A DNA stretch of 64,000 nt from Sambucus nigra. Taxonomy: Eukaryota > Streptophyta > Magnoliopsida > Dipsacales > Adoxaceae. Positions 12,321 to 23,859 of this stretch are shown here, piece by piece; the stretch's first letter is position 1, and each line of letters begins with the position of its first letter. Location of the stretch: NCBI GenBank assembly GCA_949130495.1, contig OX422215.1:71253244-71317243 (forward strand). Direction: 5' to 3'. Under the pieces are notes generated by a model, which ran no database searches, was not told where the DNA came from, and was given only the letters and a program-made list of their open reading frames with translations. The position numbers and the translations under genes are program-made.

Positions 12321-13040
12321 TACAAAATATCAAACTAGGCAGTTGGAAGGTTTTCCGAAAAAATTTTGCAAAAAACACCAAGAATAACTTTGGTGACCTT
12401 CAACCGAAAAAGACGCCAAAAAATATACAGTCACCCAAAAACTCCAAAACACAAGCCTACTCAACCTTAAAAAGCCACCTAACTTCTTACCCTCCCTAAA
12501 CCGTCGCAAATTCATAGGAAACTCACCAAAAAATGGTGGCTGGAGAAACAAAAAAAACGTCGAAAAATGAAATTTGAAGGAATGAAAAATTAAACCAGAA
12601 GAAAACAAAGAGAAGGAGAAATAGGGGTACCTAGAAAGTGGAGGTAGGTTATGGAAGCGAAAATATGCCGAAAAAAGAAAGAATGCTCACCGAAAAATAA
12701 GGGCATAACTCTGAAAATAGGTTTGAGCAATAATGAGAAAATGAAGAAGAAAGGATGCCTTTTACCACCCAAAAGTGTGCACGCGTTTCCCTAGAAGCCC
12801 ATCATTAGGGCACGCCACACGAAGTGACGCTTGGCTGAGCACATGACCTAGGGCTTCATGCCATGCCAAGCCAAGCAGCAAACGATAGGTATCTCACTTC
12901 GCAAGCCAGAAATGACACCTCTGTGGAATCCTACCTGATTGTTGTACCTACACTAAACTCGAGATTACCATAGACGCGGGGGGTCAGGACGAGATGAGAT
13001 AGACGAACTTACACCTCAGCCTCCCATTAACATTGAAGAC
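12321..13040. other. Untranslated spacer between antisense gene and 3' LTR
   Basis: I see no coding signal. ORFs of 60-90 codons on either strand here are low-complexity and match nothing I recognise. As the antisense gene starts near 12320, this stretch could hold its promoter and leader; that is inference. A purine-rich tract (AGGTTTAGGGG near 13040) may be the polypurine tract next to the LTR. Confidence 0.5.
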
Positions 13041-13633
13041 TAAGGTTTAGGGGTGATTGATATGCATAAGTCTGGTCTCATCGAGATGATACCCACTGCG
13101 GTAACATGTCCCCTCATATATTCCCACGAAGTCATCATTACTCAAGAGTACTCATAACCAGTCCCATCTTTGGTTGTCTCGGCCTTCGAGACGAATCCAC
13201 AACAGGATGACATTCACCAGCGAGCAATGTAGTATCGGCCTCGCCAGCAGTGTATATACAGTGTCGGCCTCACCAGTAGTGCAGTGTCGGCCTCAGATAG
13301 TGTCAGGCGGCCGATTATTTACTATTGATCATATCAGCTAGATATGGAGTCCGTCTCGTCTCGGCTATGCTTTACAAGATCATACTTCTAGCAATCTCGG
13401 CCATCCGAGACCCATAGCTTCAGACATCATATGCATGCGTTGAAAGCATGACAAGGGTATTGTTGGCATATCCAACCAAAACCATTATGGCAAATCAACC
13501 AACATGTGGGAGGGAATATTTCTCAACATGACTCATGCATCTCTCTCTCTCTAGGTATCACACATTCATCAGTTATTTACTCACTCGCACATGGAGTACA
13601 TGCCTGAGGGGTGACACTACGCACCCCCGGGAC

Positions 13634-13640
13634 TATAAAA
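13634..13640 (+). promoter_or_regulatory. TATA box in the Tat LTR
   Basis: TATAAAA in the context GACTATAAAAGGCAT. It lies about 250 bp before the presumed LTR end, a normal place for the U3/R boundary of a plant LTR. Confidence 0.6.
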
Positions 13641-13708
13641 GGCATCCTATGCCTCCTTCTCCAAGGATCGATCTTAAACTAAACCCTACTGTTACACTAA
13701 ACCTGTAA

Positions 13709-13709
13709 G

Positions 13710-13734
<25 letters not shown>
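13709..13734. repeat. GA microsatellite
   Basis: About 13 uninterrupted GA units just downstream of the LTR TATA box. Confidence 0.95.
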
Positions 13735-13740
<6 letters not shown>

Positions 13741-13887
13741 TTGATCTTTAATGGCTTTTTGCCCTTCTTTATAGTGACAACACTCTCAAACCTTTCACAG
13801 TGGATGTAAGCTAAGACCGAACCACTTAAATACTTGTGTTCTTCCATTCTGTCTCATATCTTCTATTATCATACTTATGTTCTTACA

Positions 13888-14749
13888 GTCACCATTATTA
13901 AGCAAGCACCCAAACAAATTGAATCCTCAAGGATGATTTCCATCATCATCATTAGGTATGTTAGAACTCTAATCTATAAAGAGAGATAAACATTATTTTA
14001 CCTTGACAATCAATAAGGGATATGTTTCAAGAGTCGCTCCGATTTTTGCGACCTCTCACTCTTTAAAACCCTATTCACAGTCAAGAAGGAATAAAATTTG
14101 AAAAGAATTTAACCAAACACACACACTTTCACACTTGCCACACACACATTCACAAATATTCATGCACCTTGCTTCACACAGTGACATTCACACGCACACA
14201 CATTCGCAATGAAACGCACACACTTCACACAGTGCACAAACAATTCACATAGCACACACACAATACACTCACACTCACACTCACACGTGCACACACACAC
14301 ATTGCACAAACTTTCACGTACTTTGCTTCACACGGTGACACACACACACACACACTTCACACAGTGCACACACAATTCATATAGAACTACAACACACATG
14401 AATTCAGAATTACACACCACATTACGACACACGTGAATTAAAAACTCCAATATGTTGAACGACAAACCTTTTAAAAAATAAAACAAAATACATCAACATA
14501 AACCTTTTTGTGTATAGGTATATACGATTTAAAATTGAACGTAAATTAAACAACATACACCTTTTTTTCAATCAAAATGTATGTTTATGGTCAATAGCAA
14601 TTGTTTTTTTAATGTATAATGTTTGTTTAAATTGATTTCATAGTGGGGACCTAATTTCTAAACTTCAGGAAAACCATATGTCATATTATATATAAAAAAA
14701 AAGTGTCAAACTATCGCGTTGGTAATAAGACAGAGAGTAACTTAAGCCT
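13888..14749. repeat. CA/CACA-rich low-complexity DNA between two elements
   Basis: From about 14100 to 14430 the sequence is an imperfect mixture of CACA, TTCACAC and CACTCACA phrases with duplicated blocks (CACAGTGCACA recurs near 14228 and 14360). The only ORF here (14209-14436) is a run of His, Thr and Ser from this composition and is not a gene. From 14430 to 14749 I see nothing but AT-rich DNA. Confidence 0.7.
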
Positions 14750-16350
14750 TTCCTAGTTAAGGTATGTTCTCGAAACTTTATCAGAATCGTCACATAAAGA
14801 TACGGTTAAAGCTTGGGAAGAGTTGAAGGATTCGTAGAATCTTAAGAGAAAATTATGGGTGCAAGATGTTGTAGGTAGTAATAAAAGGTAAATGCCACTA
14901 GCACTTTTCGCACTAGAAAAGGAAGAGAAACAAGCCTTTTATCGTACCTTGAAAACATTGAAGGTACCGATTGGCTTTTTATTAAATTTCAGCAATAATG
15001 TTAACCCTGACCCTCCTGAATTTACCAATCTCAAGTCCCATGATTATCACGTCATCATGCAACAATTGTTTCCTTCGTTGCTTATGCATTCATTTCCAGA
15101 TCATAAGAGTTTGTTTAAAGCTATACAACGGATAAGCATATATGTGACGTTTTTTTGTGCAAAAGTGATTTTTAGGGAACATGTTTTGAAGGCAAAACAG
15201 GCACATGTAGAGGCACTTTATGTTCTCGAAATTAACTTTCCACCTACTTTTTTATGATCATTATCCACCTCATGCATCATTTAGCTTATGAATCATTGAC
15301 AATTGGGGCACCTAGATATCGTGTGATGTGATTGTTTAACAGAGAATTGTGAAGATATAAAAAGTGATCACAAAACAAGAGGTACATTTAAGGGATCACT
15401 ATTAGGTCATATTTATTACATGAAGCTTCTTTGTATGACATGGAATACATTTCGAATAAAGGTGAAGGAACTCATAAGAGGAACCTTCAGGATTTTCTTG
15501 ATAATGAGTTTGATGACTCAACGTGTCAACGAGCATTGGGTAAAGGGAAGGAATTGACGATAAATAATGTGTAGTATGAGCAAGTTTGAAGACGGCTTCT
15601 ATTTCAATACCATGAAGTTGATGAGTGCAGAAGGTAAGCACGTAAGCTTTTACTAATTCATATTATTTTATTGTAATTGAAAATTTCTTATTGTCAAAAT
15701 TTATTACTTATAGCAACTACATCGATGCATAGAATTGATGATTTCATCCTTTGGCTAAGGAATGTGGCTAGTCTTTATTTATGCATGCACTTGCTTTTTA
15801 TCATAATTTTCTTTCTATAAAAATATTTTTTTAAAAATTGTTCATTTCCTTATAGGCCTCAAGATCCAATGATGTGGGAATTTTGGCCCTCTCCATACGA
15901 TTACTATATATGACAAGTTTCAATGTAATGATTATAACTTCTCCACATGAAGAGAAACACAACTTTCAGAGTAGTGGTATATCTATGAAGACCTTTAATA
16001 AGAAGGGGGTTCTCACAACTTTTTATGAAGTTATTAGACAAATAGTCGACTTGAATTACATTTAGTTCACACATATGATCTTTTATTGTGACTGGGTGTA
16101 TGTTGATGATAAGAATGCATGCAAAGTTAACACCAACTCAAAATTGGTGATGGTGAACCTTAGTAAGCTCATGACTAAAAATGAAATACACGAAGACCCG
16201 TTCATCCTTGCATCTCAAGAAAGTCAAGTGCTTTATTATAAAGATGTCACGTTCAAGAGGTGGTTGGTTGATTTACACTCTCCTGAGAGATTGACAAAAT
16301 CAATAAATGCGATTGAGGTTGACCGTACGATGTATGACTCCGTTTTTTAG
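14750..16350 (+). pseudogene. TNP2-like CACTA transposase, C-terminal part (DUF4218 and DUF4216 domains)
   Basis: TNP2/TNPD is the main transposase of En/Spm elements. The piece at 14892-15257 (121 codons) contains LEKEEKQAFYRTLKTLKVP, LKSHDYHVIMQQLFPSLL and LEINFPPTF, which match the DUF4218 domain pattern. After stops between 15260 and 15870, pieces at 15874-16065 and 16075-16350 contain TFYEVIRQIVDLNY, FYCDWVYVDD, DPFILASQESQVLYYKDV and KRWLVDLHSPER, matching DUF4216. The N-terminal catalytic part is absent. Intron-like AT-rich DNA near 15650-15860 may be a real intron. Confidence 0.8.
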
Positions 16351-16621
16351 GAAAATGAAAAGTTTTTAAAACTTTTGGACACTGAATTCATGTAGTGTAA
16401 TAATTTAATGGAATTATTTCTGGAAGAAAAAAATGTCTTTTTGTTGTTCTATTGCAATGATGTGTGCATCTTGCATATTGGTTGTTCGAACTTGTTATCA
16501 TTTTTTTACTATTTGAACTTTGAATTTCGATTGTTGTCCATTTATTGAATTTTCCAAGCTATTTTTCTTAATTGACATATACTATTCTATTTATTGTTGT
16601 TTTGGTATGTAAATTCTGTGT
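16351..16621 (+). other. AT-rich CACTA spacer left of the LTR-like insertion
   Basis: T-rich non-coding DNA that follows the TNP2 relic. Similar T-rich DNA (TTTATTGTTGTTTT) continues at about 19560-19700, as expected if 16622-19560 is an insertion. Confidence 0.5.
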
Positions 16622-18988
16622 AACCACCCATATTTTCTCACGTAAAGGTTAGTCAGACACAAAATGTCGAAAATAGGGCTTGCTTGCCAATCTATATCAT
16701 TCTCAGCATCAAACCAAAATAAAACATTTATTTTCAAACCACGTTCGAATTAAAACTGAATTAAATTAATAACCAAGAAAAATGATAAGTCCATAATCCA
16801 CATAAGATAAATAAAATCCCAAAATAAACATGACTGTCTCAAACCGACTAAAATAAAATAGACTCTACGCTTATACCCATTCAATAATATAAAAGTAAAA
16901 GACTGAAGTGGAGTAGCAACCTAAGCTAGAGTCAACAATCTGATCTCTGGTAAGCAAAGTGAGACCGGAAGGTTGATCTCTCGACAGTTTTACTATCCCT
17001 ATCTAGGCAAACCTAAGGGGGGGATATTTATAATTTGGGTCAGCGCCCTAGAGTTGTAAGAACTAACTTACGTAAATTAAAATGAAATAATACAGTTAAT
17101 TCAAAGTATGTAATCTCCATCGACACTCACATGCGTTAAGTACATCACCCATCACCTGTGCAATAAATACTACAAGCCAACCAACCCAAGTCCCCCTCTG
17201 TGAAAGACTGATAACCATAACAGTAATTTCCACCTGATGCAATCTAACATAATTCACATACCACAATTAATTATTTACACATGTATTCTCATTTTCCAGA
17301 ATAGCCCAGATATATTACAAAAATATAACGTAATCATCAATCATGCATTCACGTAGCGTTGGGTTCATAGTTATTTGTCTACATCATTAGACTAATTAAT
17401 AATTTTCAATTTATTTTTAGCGTTACGTACATATATGTCCTTACATATACACGACACGTAAATGCATCTACCTGTAGTGTCCCGTTCGAATTCTATCTGC
17501 AAGTCCAAACGAGTTCCTTATCCCAATGGACATCACAAAATACACACAAGTGGGGCGGTCCCTACGCAGTGCACTATCACGGTCCATACCCCAGACGGTG
17601 ACAATGGACCATAGCATCTACACCTACCTCATCATAAGTGGCGCTGCTACGTAATACCTATAATAATGACCTACACAACGCCTAGCCCACCTGTATCGGC
17701 GCGTGCTCCGATATCGAGTCGTGTGCAACCCCAACCAATAGGTCGTACAAGAATGTGGGTATGTCCACACAAATAAATACATACATATATTTATCACATA
17801 ATATGTATAGGCAAATGCTTTATAATTAGCCCCCATGATATATCATTAATTCGCCCATCAATAATTTTCCATTAATTAACCATCCCGTTAATTATTAGTT
17901 TCACTATTATAAATAGTAATCCCAATATTTTCAGAGATTATTCACATTTAATTTAGGTGTTTACCAACCTACCCATTTTATTCCCAAAAACTCTATTTCA
18001 ACTCTCGGACTTTATCTACCAAGTCGTACACTAAGTACACATAATTCCATAACCCGAATTTTATTCCCGTCCCACCCAGGTAGTACAATATCCTACATAA
18101 TTTCCAGAAGTCCCAACTTTCACTTATGGACTACCTAAATTGATTCGGACCACGACCGATTCACTCAGGACACAAAAGGACCAACTTGGGTTGAACAGGT
18201 GGTCCGAACCAGTTCGCCCCCTGGCCAAATCCGTTCACCCCCTAGTTCTGGCCAAGGCGGGGTTGTTACGGGCTGTGACGAATTTTTCCAATTTTCTTTC
18301 ATCAAAATCCATCATTCTTCATCCAAAATTCAATCTAACACTATATATGACCCCTACATGGTTTTCCATCATTAATCAATAATTTCCTACTTGAATTTGG
18401 TTCCTAAAACATCTTTACATCATATAGTTACAATTTATTTCAAGAATTATAAAGAAAGCAAACGCTAGTATAAGGTTTAGTTCTTTTTCACCAAATTGAA
18501 TCAAAATTCATTATTTCTTATGGTTCTCCATTAGATTTACACTAATATACTATAAAATCATAATATTCGTCCCCAATTCAACATAAACATCATCTTTCTC
18601 TAGGTTTCTCATTAATTCATCAATTCTAAATTTGATCCTCTACCCACTCAATATATATATCAACCTATTATCATCAAAATATATGCTCTAACTTAGAATT
18701 CTACATGAGAGATTACACAATTGAATTGAAAAATAAATTGAACGTTAATTTAAGCAAGAAAATTTTTACCTTATACGGAAGATTGAGTGTCCTCCCTTGA
18801 ATCCTTAGTCTCCTCATCTCTTTGACCCTTGATATCTTCTCTAGGGATGGGAGTTGCTAGGGTTAACTTTAAATGAATGAATGGGACTCTCTAACTCTCT
18901 AATTAACTTATATTATTTGTTAATCCCGAGTTAAGCCTTGACCCATATATTTGGGCCCCCAAATGAATTTGAACCCATAATCGGAATG

Positions 18989-19009
18989 CCCCCCCCCCCC
19001 CCCCCCCCC
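18989..19009. repeat. Homopolymer run of 21 C
   Basis: Twenty-one C in a row. Such runs are unusual in AT-rich plant DNA and often mark a sequencing or consensus problem. Confidence 0.9.
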
Positions 19010-19057
19010 ACAAATGGTATACCTATACCCTGGGCCCATTTTTAAAGGTCCAAAACT

Positions 19058-19287
19058 CAGAGGCGGATCCAGGAATTTGTTTCGGGTGGGGCAGATATCA
19101 TTGCCGGGGGTTCGGGGGCTCCTGCCCCCGAAATTTTTTTTAGAGTTAAAAAAAATTTAGTGGTAAAATTTTGAATTTTTTCTTTTTAGGGGTGGGGTAC
19201 AACTCTAAATGTACAATTTTCTGGGGGTAATTTGAGATTTGGGGTGGGGCACTTGCCCCACCAACCTACCATGTAGATCCGCCCCTG
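19058..19287. mobile_element. hAT-type MITE with perfect 8-bp target duplication
   Basis: The left end is CAGAGGCGGATCCAGG; the right end, reverse-complemented, is CAGGGGCGGATCTACATGG. Both flanks are CCAAAACT (19050-19057 and 19288-19295), an exact 8-bp duplication. The 230-bp element is non-coding. It sits within the LTR-like insertion and is therefore younger than it. Confidence 0.9.
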
Positions 19288-19715
19288 CCAAAACTCCTAA
19301 ACGAGTCTCTAAAATATTCCGGAACATGCCCGAATTATTTTACTCGACATACACATTTTTATTATATTTAAACAACACATAACCATAAGTTAATTACCAT
19401 TTGATTTATTTTCCACAAGTGAACCCATCATGCCCAATTGAGTCAAATAAATATGTAATCACGAATACGCATTTATTCTCAATTTAAATTCTACAAATTT
19501 AATTTAAATCCCACCAATTTAATTTATTCTTGAATTTATTCCAAAATTATTTAATCAAATTTTGTTTAGTGGTAATATTATGGTGATGTAATATGGCATT
19601 GTACTTTTATGTTTATTGTTGTTTTCACGATTTATTATTGTTTTGGTGAGATAATATTTTGTTTAGTATGTTTATTTTGATGTCAAGCAGTCTCTTTTTC
19701 AAATAAATATCTCAT

Positions 19716-21053
19716 ATGAGTGATACTTCAAATCCATCACCAAGTGGTGTAACATCAGGATTAACCTCCCATTCAAAGGTCGCTTCGGGTTCTTCGGCAG
19801 TGGGTGATGCATCTTCTATGAAGAAATTAAGATTTAAGGAGCATGGCCTTCGGGTGAGGGATAATTTATCTACACCCTTGAGTAGATTGGAAGACCTCGC
19901 AAGAACTCATGTCCCGATTTCTTATACGACATGGAGACATGTAGACGCACGATATAAGAATCAACTTTGGACATCAATCGAGGTATACTATTTTTTCTCT
20001 TTGGCTACGATTGTAATAGTTACTAAATTCAATTATGTAATGATAAATTATGTTTCTTTCATATATTGTAGAAAGACTCTCCCGATGTGAAAAATCATGT
20101 TTATGAAAAAAGCTAACGAGGCTTGGAAGAAGTTCAAGGGCAAGATAAGGACAAATTTGAAAGGTGACGATGTTACAAAATGGAAGGAGAAAGTTACAAA
20201 AAATGTAAAATTTAGGATTACAGGTATTTTGCTACAATGAAGTTGTACAGACCCAAAAGAATTTGCGAAAAAAGAACAAATCGATAAAAAAGAATTGTGT
20301 GAAAATGACCACTCATAACACGGCTCGTTACGATTATCCCCGAGCTAGAGAGAATTAGAAAAATGAGCATGAGCGTGAACCAACCCCTATTGAATTATGG
20401 TTGTCAACTCATAAAGTAAAAGGAGAAGATTATACGCCTCATAATAAAGCATTCGCGATAATTTAATGTTAATGTTTTCCTTTTTGTCTCTTTTACCTAA
20501 TACGTAATGTAAATGATAATTTCAATGTCTTTATGTACAGGATCATCTTAAATTGCTTATAGCTTTATACCAAGAGAGTGGTCAATAGGAGACCTTGAAT
20601 GATAGGCTTATTTTCTATGCATTGGGGAAAGACACACGAGGACATGTTCGTTGCGTTGGGTCAATAATCTCCAAAACCGCTATGTTGGTGTCTGCATTTG
20701 CTCAAGAAATACTTGAAGAGGTGAATGTGGACAACAAAAGTCGGAAGGATCATTTGGATAACCTTAAACAAAAAATTAATGGGGTGAAGTCTACACTCTC
20801 AAAATTCATCAAGAATTTTGAGAGTGCAAAGTTTGCAAGTGTTGGACACAATATTCAGACATTACCATCTCCAGGCACTGCAACTCCTTCTAGCTCTCTT
20901 AATTCCCCTATATCCCAGCTTCCAAGTTTTAGCTCAATGTTCAAATGCAAAATACTATCTCACACTGGTGAAGTTGTTGGTTATGGTAGAAAAACTTTTC
21001 CAAGATATATATCTTTAGGTCACTTCCATCAATTACGAAAGAGAGAATCATAG
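19716..21053 (+). pseudogene. Second CACTA gene, Transposase_24-like (TNPA position)
   Basis: An accessory protein of plant En/Spm elements. Exon 1 starts at ATG 19716 with a Ser/Thr-rich stretch and then RVRDNLSTPLSRLEDLARTHVPISYTTW is spread over the conserved region; its shorter signature VPISYTTW is diagnostic. A donor (GAG|GTATAC at 19983) and an acceptor (TTGTAG, ending 20071) bound an 89-bp intron. Further on, broken frames read EPTPIELWLSTHK and later LGKDTRGHVRCVG, as in Transposase_24 proteins. The last piece (20595-21053) ends in a coiled-coil-like segment. In-frame stops near 20115 and elsewhere show it is dead. Confidence 0.7.
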
Positions 21054-21359
21054 GTTGTACTCGATGTCATAAAAGTGCCTGAATATCTACTTTTGGGTGG
21101 GAAACAAGCATCTTGTACAACGTTGTGAGATATGTGTAAAAAAGAATTTATGTATTGGCATGACAACATTCTTCCTCCCATTGATGACACCAATGAATGA
21201 TGTGGAACAACATCAGTGTTGATCTTTATATCAAATGTAATATATAATTCAGTTCCCACTTCATCTGATGCTTAATATATATTTTAGTTCCCTCTTTATA
21301 TAATGCTTATTGACATTAAAAATGAAATAAACATCTCTATAATAATCACACAAGAACAT

Positions 21360-22830
21360 AAGAAAATAACTATGTTCTTCGTACTCCCGATTTAACAAAA
21401 TCACTAGGATACGCAAGTTTTAGGTTAAAAAATGGGGTGATGGGAGTTACATTTTAAAATATCAACCAAATTACTCGAAAAGAGACAGGAACACATCAAT
21501 ATGGACCATTGCAACGTGTGTTAACTGACCGTGTCCTTACCGAACTCTCCATATATCAAAATGACAAGTATACGCAAGTTTTAAGGTTAAAAATAGGGTG
21601 TTGGGGGAGTGAAATATCAAAATAGCAACCAAATGGCCGGAAAAAGAATCATGAGCACCACAATATGGACCATTGCAACTTGTGTGAAGCAATTGTCCCT
21701 TAATCGGACCCTCGATTTATCAAAATGATAAGTATACACAATTTAAAGGACTTTAAGGGCTAGCCCGAAAAAAAGCACGAGCACCTCGATATGGACCATT
21801 ACAACGTGTGTAAACCAATCGTGTCCTCGTCAGACCCTTTATTTATCAAAATGAGAAGTATATTCAATATTAAGGTCAAAAATGGGGATTTAGGGGATGA
21901 AATATCAAAATAGCAACCAAATGGTCCGAAAAGAGGCACGAGCACCTCGATCTGGACCATTGCAACATGTGGACCAACAGTGTCCTTATCGAACTACCAG
22001 AATAACAAAATGATAAGTATACGTAAGTTTTAGGTTAAAAACAGGGTCTTGAATATACGCAATTTTAAGGTTAAAATGGGGCATTGGAGGTAAAATATCA
22101 AAACAACCACCAAATGGCTCAAAAAGAGGCACGAACATCTCGATGTGGAGGAATGTAATGTGTTTTAAATAGCCAGGTTATTATCGGACTCCCGGTTGTA
22201 CAAAATAACAATTATACACAAGTTTATGTTAAAAGATGGAGTGTTAGGGAGTGAATTTTTAAAACAGCAACCAAGTGCCACTAAAGGGGCAAGAGCACCT
22301 CAATATGGACCATTGCAACTTATGTGAAGTGGCCGTATCCTTTTCGAACCCTCGATTTATCAAAATAACAAGTATGCGCAATTTTAAGATTAAAATGGGG
22401 TGTTGGGGGTGAAATATCAAAACAGTAACCAAATGGCCCGAAAAGAGGCACGGACACCTCGATATGGGCAAATGTAACGTGTCCAAACTAGTCGGGTCAT
22501 TATCGGACTCCTGGATATATAAAATGACAATTATACGCAAATTTTAGGTTAAAAAAGAGGAGTTGGAAGTGAAATTTTAAAACAGCAACCAAATGGCCCG
22601 AAAAGAGGCACGAGCACCTCAATATGGACCATTGCAACTTGTGTGAACCGACTTTGTCCTTTTCGGACCCTCGATTTATCAAAATTACAAGTATACACAA
22701 TTTTAAGCTTAAAATGAGGCGTTGGGTGAAATAACAAAACGACAACCAAATGGCCCAAAAAGAGGCACGAACGCCTCGAAATGGACGATATAAGATGTTC
22801 GAACTAGTTGTGTCATACGCAAGTAACAAT
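21360..22830. repeat. Tandem array, ~160-bp unit, nine degenerate copies, inside the CACTA 3' region
   Basis: The phrase ATATGGACCATTGCAAC or a close variant recurs near 21500, 21664, 21790, 21950, 22145, 22303, 22460, 22620 and 22778. Spacing is about 158-164 bp except for one shortened (126) and one lengthened (195) unit. Each unit also has AAGTATACGCAAGTTTTAGG, AACCAAATGGCC and AAAGAGGCACGAGCACCTC. The minus-strand ORFs at 22259-22901 are by-products of the array. Confidence 0.9.
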
Positions 22831-23222
22831 TTTTTAAACAGTATTTGATTACTGATATCTTCTTTTTTATATCTTCCCTTTTTTGCATAATAATATTTCA
22901 ACGTTAGCTTTTATCCGAGTGGAACACTTAAACAAGTTAATGATTTACATCAGAAAGATTGTTTATTTATTGTTGTTGTTGACATTCAGAGTTTCTTATA
23001 TGATGTATTATGGTTGTACAGACTTTTGTGATATTATTGTTAAATTTTAAGGTTGTGCGGGCTTTTCTAATATTATTGTTAAATTTTATGGTCGTACAGG
23101 CTTTATATTAAAACAGGTTTTAGAATGTTAAGAAAACAACCCATATTTTCTATCTATAAACTATTAAGACTTATAATATTTGTAAGTTTAATATGTATAT
23201 TAAATTATCAACAATGTGCGAA

Positions 23223-23340
23223 ATTCGCAATTTGCTAATTCTCCTGGTTTGTTTGCAAATAATAAATATTTTTTCTACCAGATTCGCAATTTGTTGGTTC
23301 TCCTGATTTGTTTGCAAATAATAAATATCTTTTCATTTCC
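23223..23340. repeat. Two tandem copies of a 59-bp unit
   Basis: ATTCGCAATTTG starts copies at 23223 and 23282; both continue with TTTGTTTGCAAATAATAAAT. Confidence 0.85.
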
Positions 23341-23667
23341 TATAAAATCTAGCACGATTTTAAATCTTGGCAAAAAAAACCTAACATCTAATACGGTTTC
23401 AAATCATGCCAAAGGCGTGTTAGATTATCAAATATGAGTACGCTTATACCACAATCTGGCACGCTTTACAAAATCAAGCCAAAAAATTAAAATATGATAT
23501 GATTTTAAGTTGTACCAAAAGCATGTCAGAATGTCAAATTTAGCATTGTTCAAAGCCATGCGAAAAAAATCCAATCTGGCACGGCTAATTTTGACACGGT
23601 TTTAAACTGTGCCAGATTGGGTTTGAAACGGTTTAAAATCGTGTCAAATTGTTGCAATGATGTAGTG
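23340..23667. repeat. Subterminal repeats and right terminus of the CACTA element
   Basis: Short motifs related to AATCTGGCACG, GACACGGTTTTAAA and their complements recur at least six times in both orientations, as expected for transposase-binding subterminal repeats. The end GATGTAGTG (23659-23667) complements to CACTACATC. The next three bases are ACT, a candidate 3-bp target duplication whose left partner has been lost. Confidence 0.7.
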
Positions 23668-23859
23668 ACTACAATTTGTTCTCAGATTGCAAATCAATCT
23701 CATTGAGGATAGACAACGGTGCGGGTGTGAAGTTTGAATTTGGAATGGAACAATAATGGGATGAGGGAGGACAGTGGGGTGGTCATGGGAAGACAGTGGA
23801 ATTTGCAGCCTGAGTAAGAGTGGGTGTGGAGGGCATGATAGTGTGTAGGAAATAATTTG

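Larger units (their letters stand above)
1..13887 (+). mobile_element. Degenerate Ty3/gypsy LTR retrotransposon, Tat lineage (5' end outside window)
   Basis: Gag, protease, RT, RNase H and integrase segments occur in Ty3/gypsy order (RT before integrase) on the plus strand. They are followed by a tandem-repeat block, an antisense gene and a 3' LTR. Tandem repeats after pol and an extra antisense ORF are known features of the plant Tat lineage, which supports that assignment. The window opens inside gag, so the 5' LTR, primer site and left target duplication cannot be seen. Many stops and frameshifts show an old copy. A hAT element is nested at 8949-11663. The right edge is uncertain. Confidence 0.8.
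13041..13887 (+). mobile_element. Probable 3' LTR of the Tat element
   Basis: The segment follows the purine-rich AGGTTTAGGGG and opens with TGATTG. It contains a TATA box at 13634, a GA microsatellite in the presumed leader, and may end with CTTACA at 13887. With the 5' LTR outside the window the borders cannot be confirmed by comparison. The segment near 13190-13330 repeats short GTGTCGGCCTC-like phrases. Confidence 0.5.
16622..19560. mobile_element. LTR-like insertion (possible solo LTR) inside the CACTA element
   Basis: The left edge reads TGTAACCACCC, like the LTR starts of the Tekay-type elements further right. The ~2.9 kb has no coding signal; the ORFs at 17624-17836 and 18140-18382 look random. 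Phrases such as GGAGTAGC and a long AT-rich tail resemble large chromovirus LTRs, possibly in minus orientation. I could not find a clean right terminus or a 5-bp duplication, so the class and right edge are inference. Confidence 0.4.
14750..23667 (+). mobile_element. CACTA (En/Spm) transposon, 5'-truncated, with intact-looking 3' end
   Basis: Two genes of CACTA elements appear in the right order on the plus strand: TNP2 C-terminal domains (14750-16350) and a Transposase_24-type gene (19716-21053). A tandem array follows, then subterminal repeats and a right end of GATGTAGTG at 23667, whose complement is CACTACATC. The 5' CACTA end and the Transposase_21 core are missing, so the left edge is a truncation near 14750. 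An LTR-like sequence (about 16622-19560) separates the two genes. Confidence 0.75.

Noticed and set aside
14209..14436. His/Thr/Ser-rich 75-codon ORF
   Set aside because: It is the translation of CA-rich low-complexity DNA.
21360..22830. Regular repeats considered as a CRISPR array
   Set aside because: The whole 160-bp unit repeats with no unique spacers, and the DNA is from a plant nucleus.
22259..22901. Overlapping minus-strand ORFs of 69-133 codons
   Set aside because: They recur in step with the 160-bp tandem array and reflect its base pattern, not a protein family.
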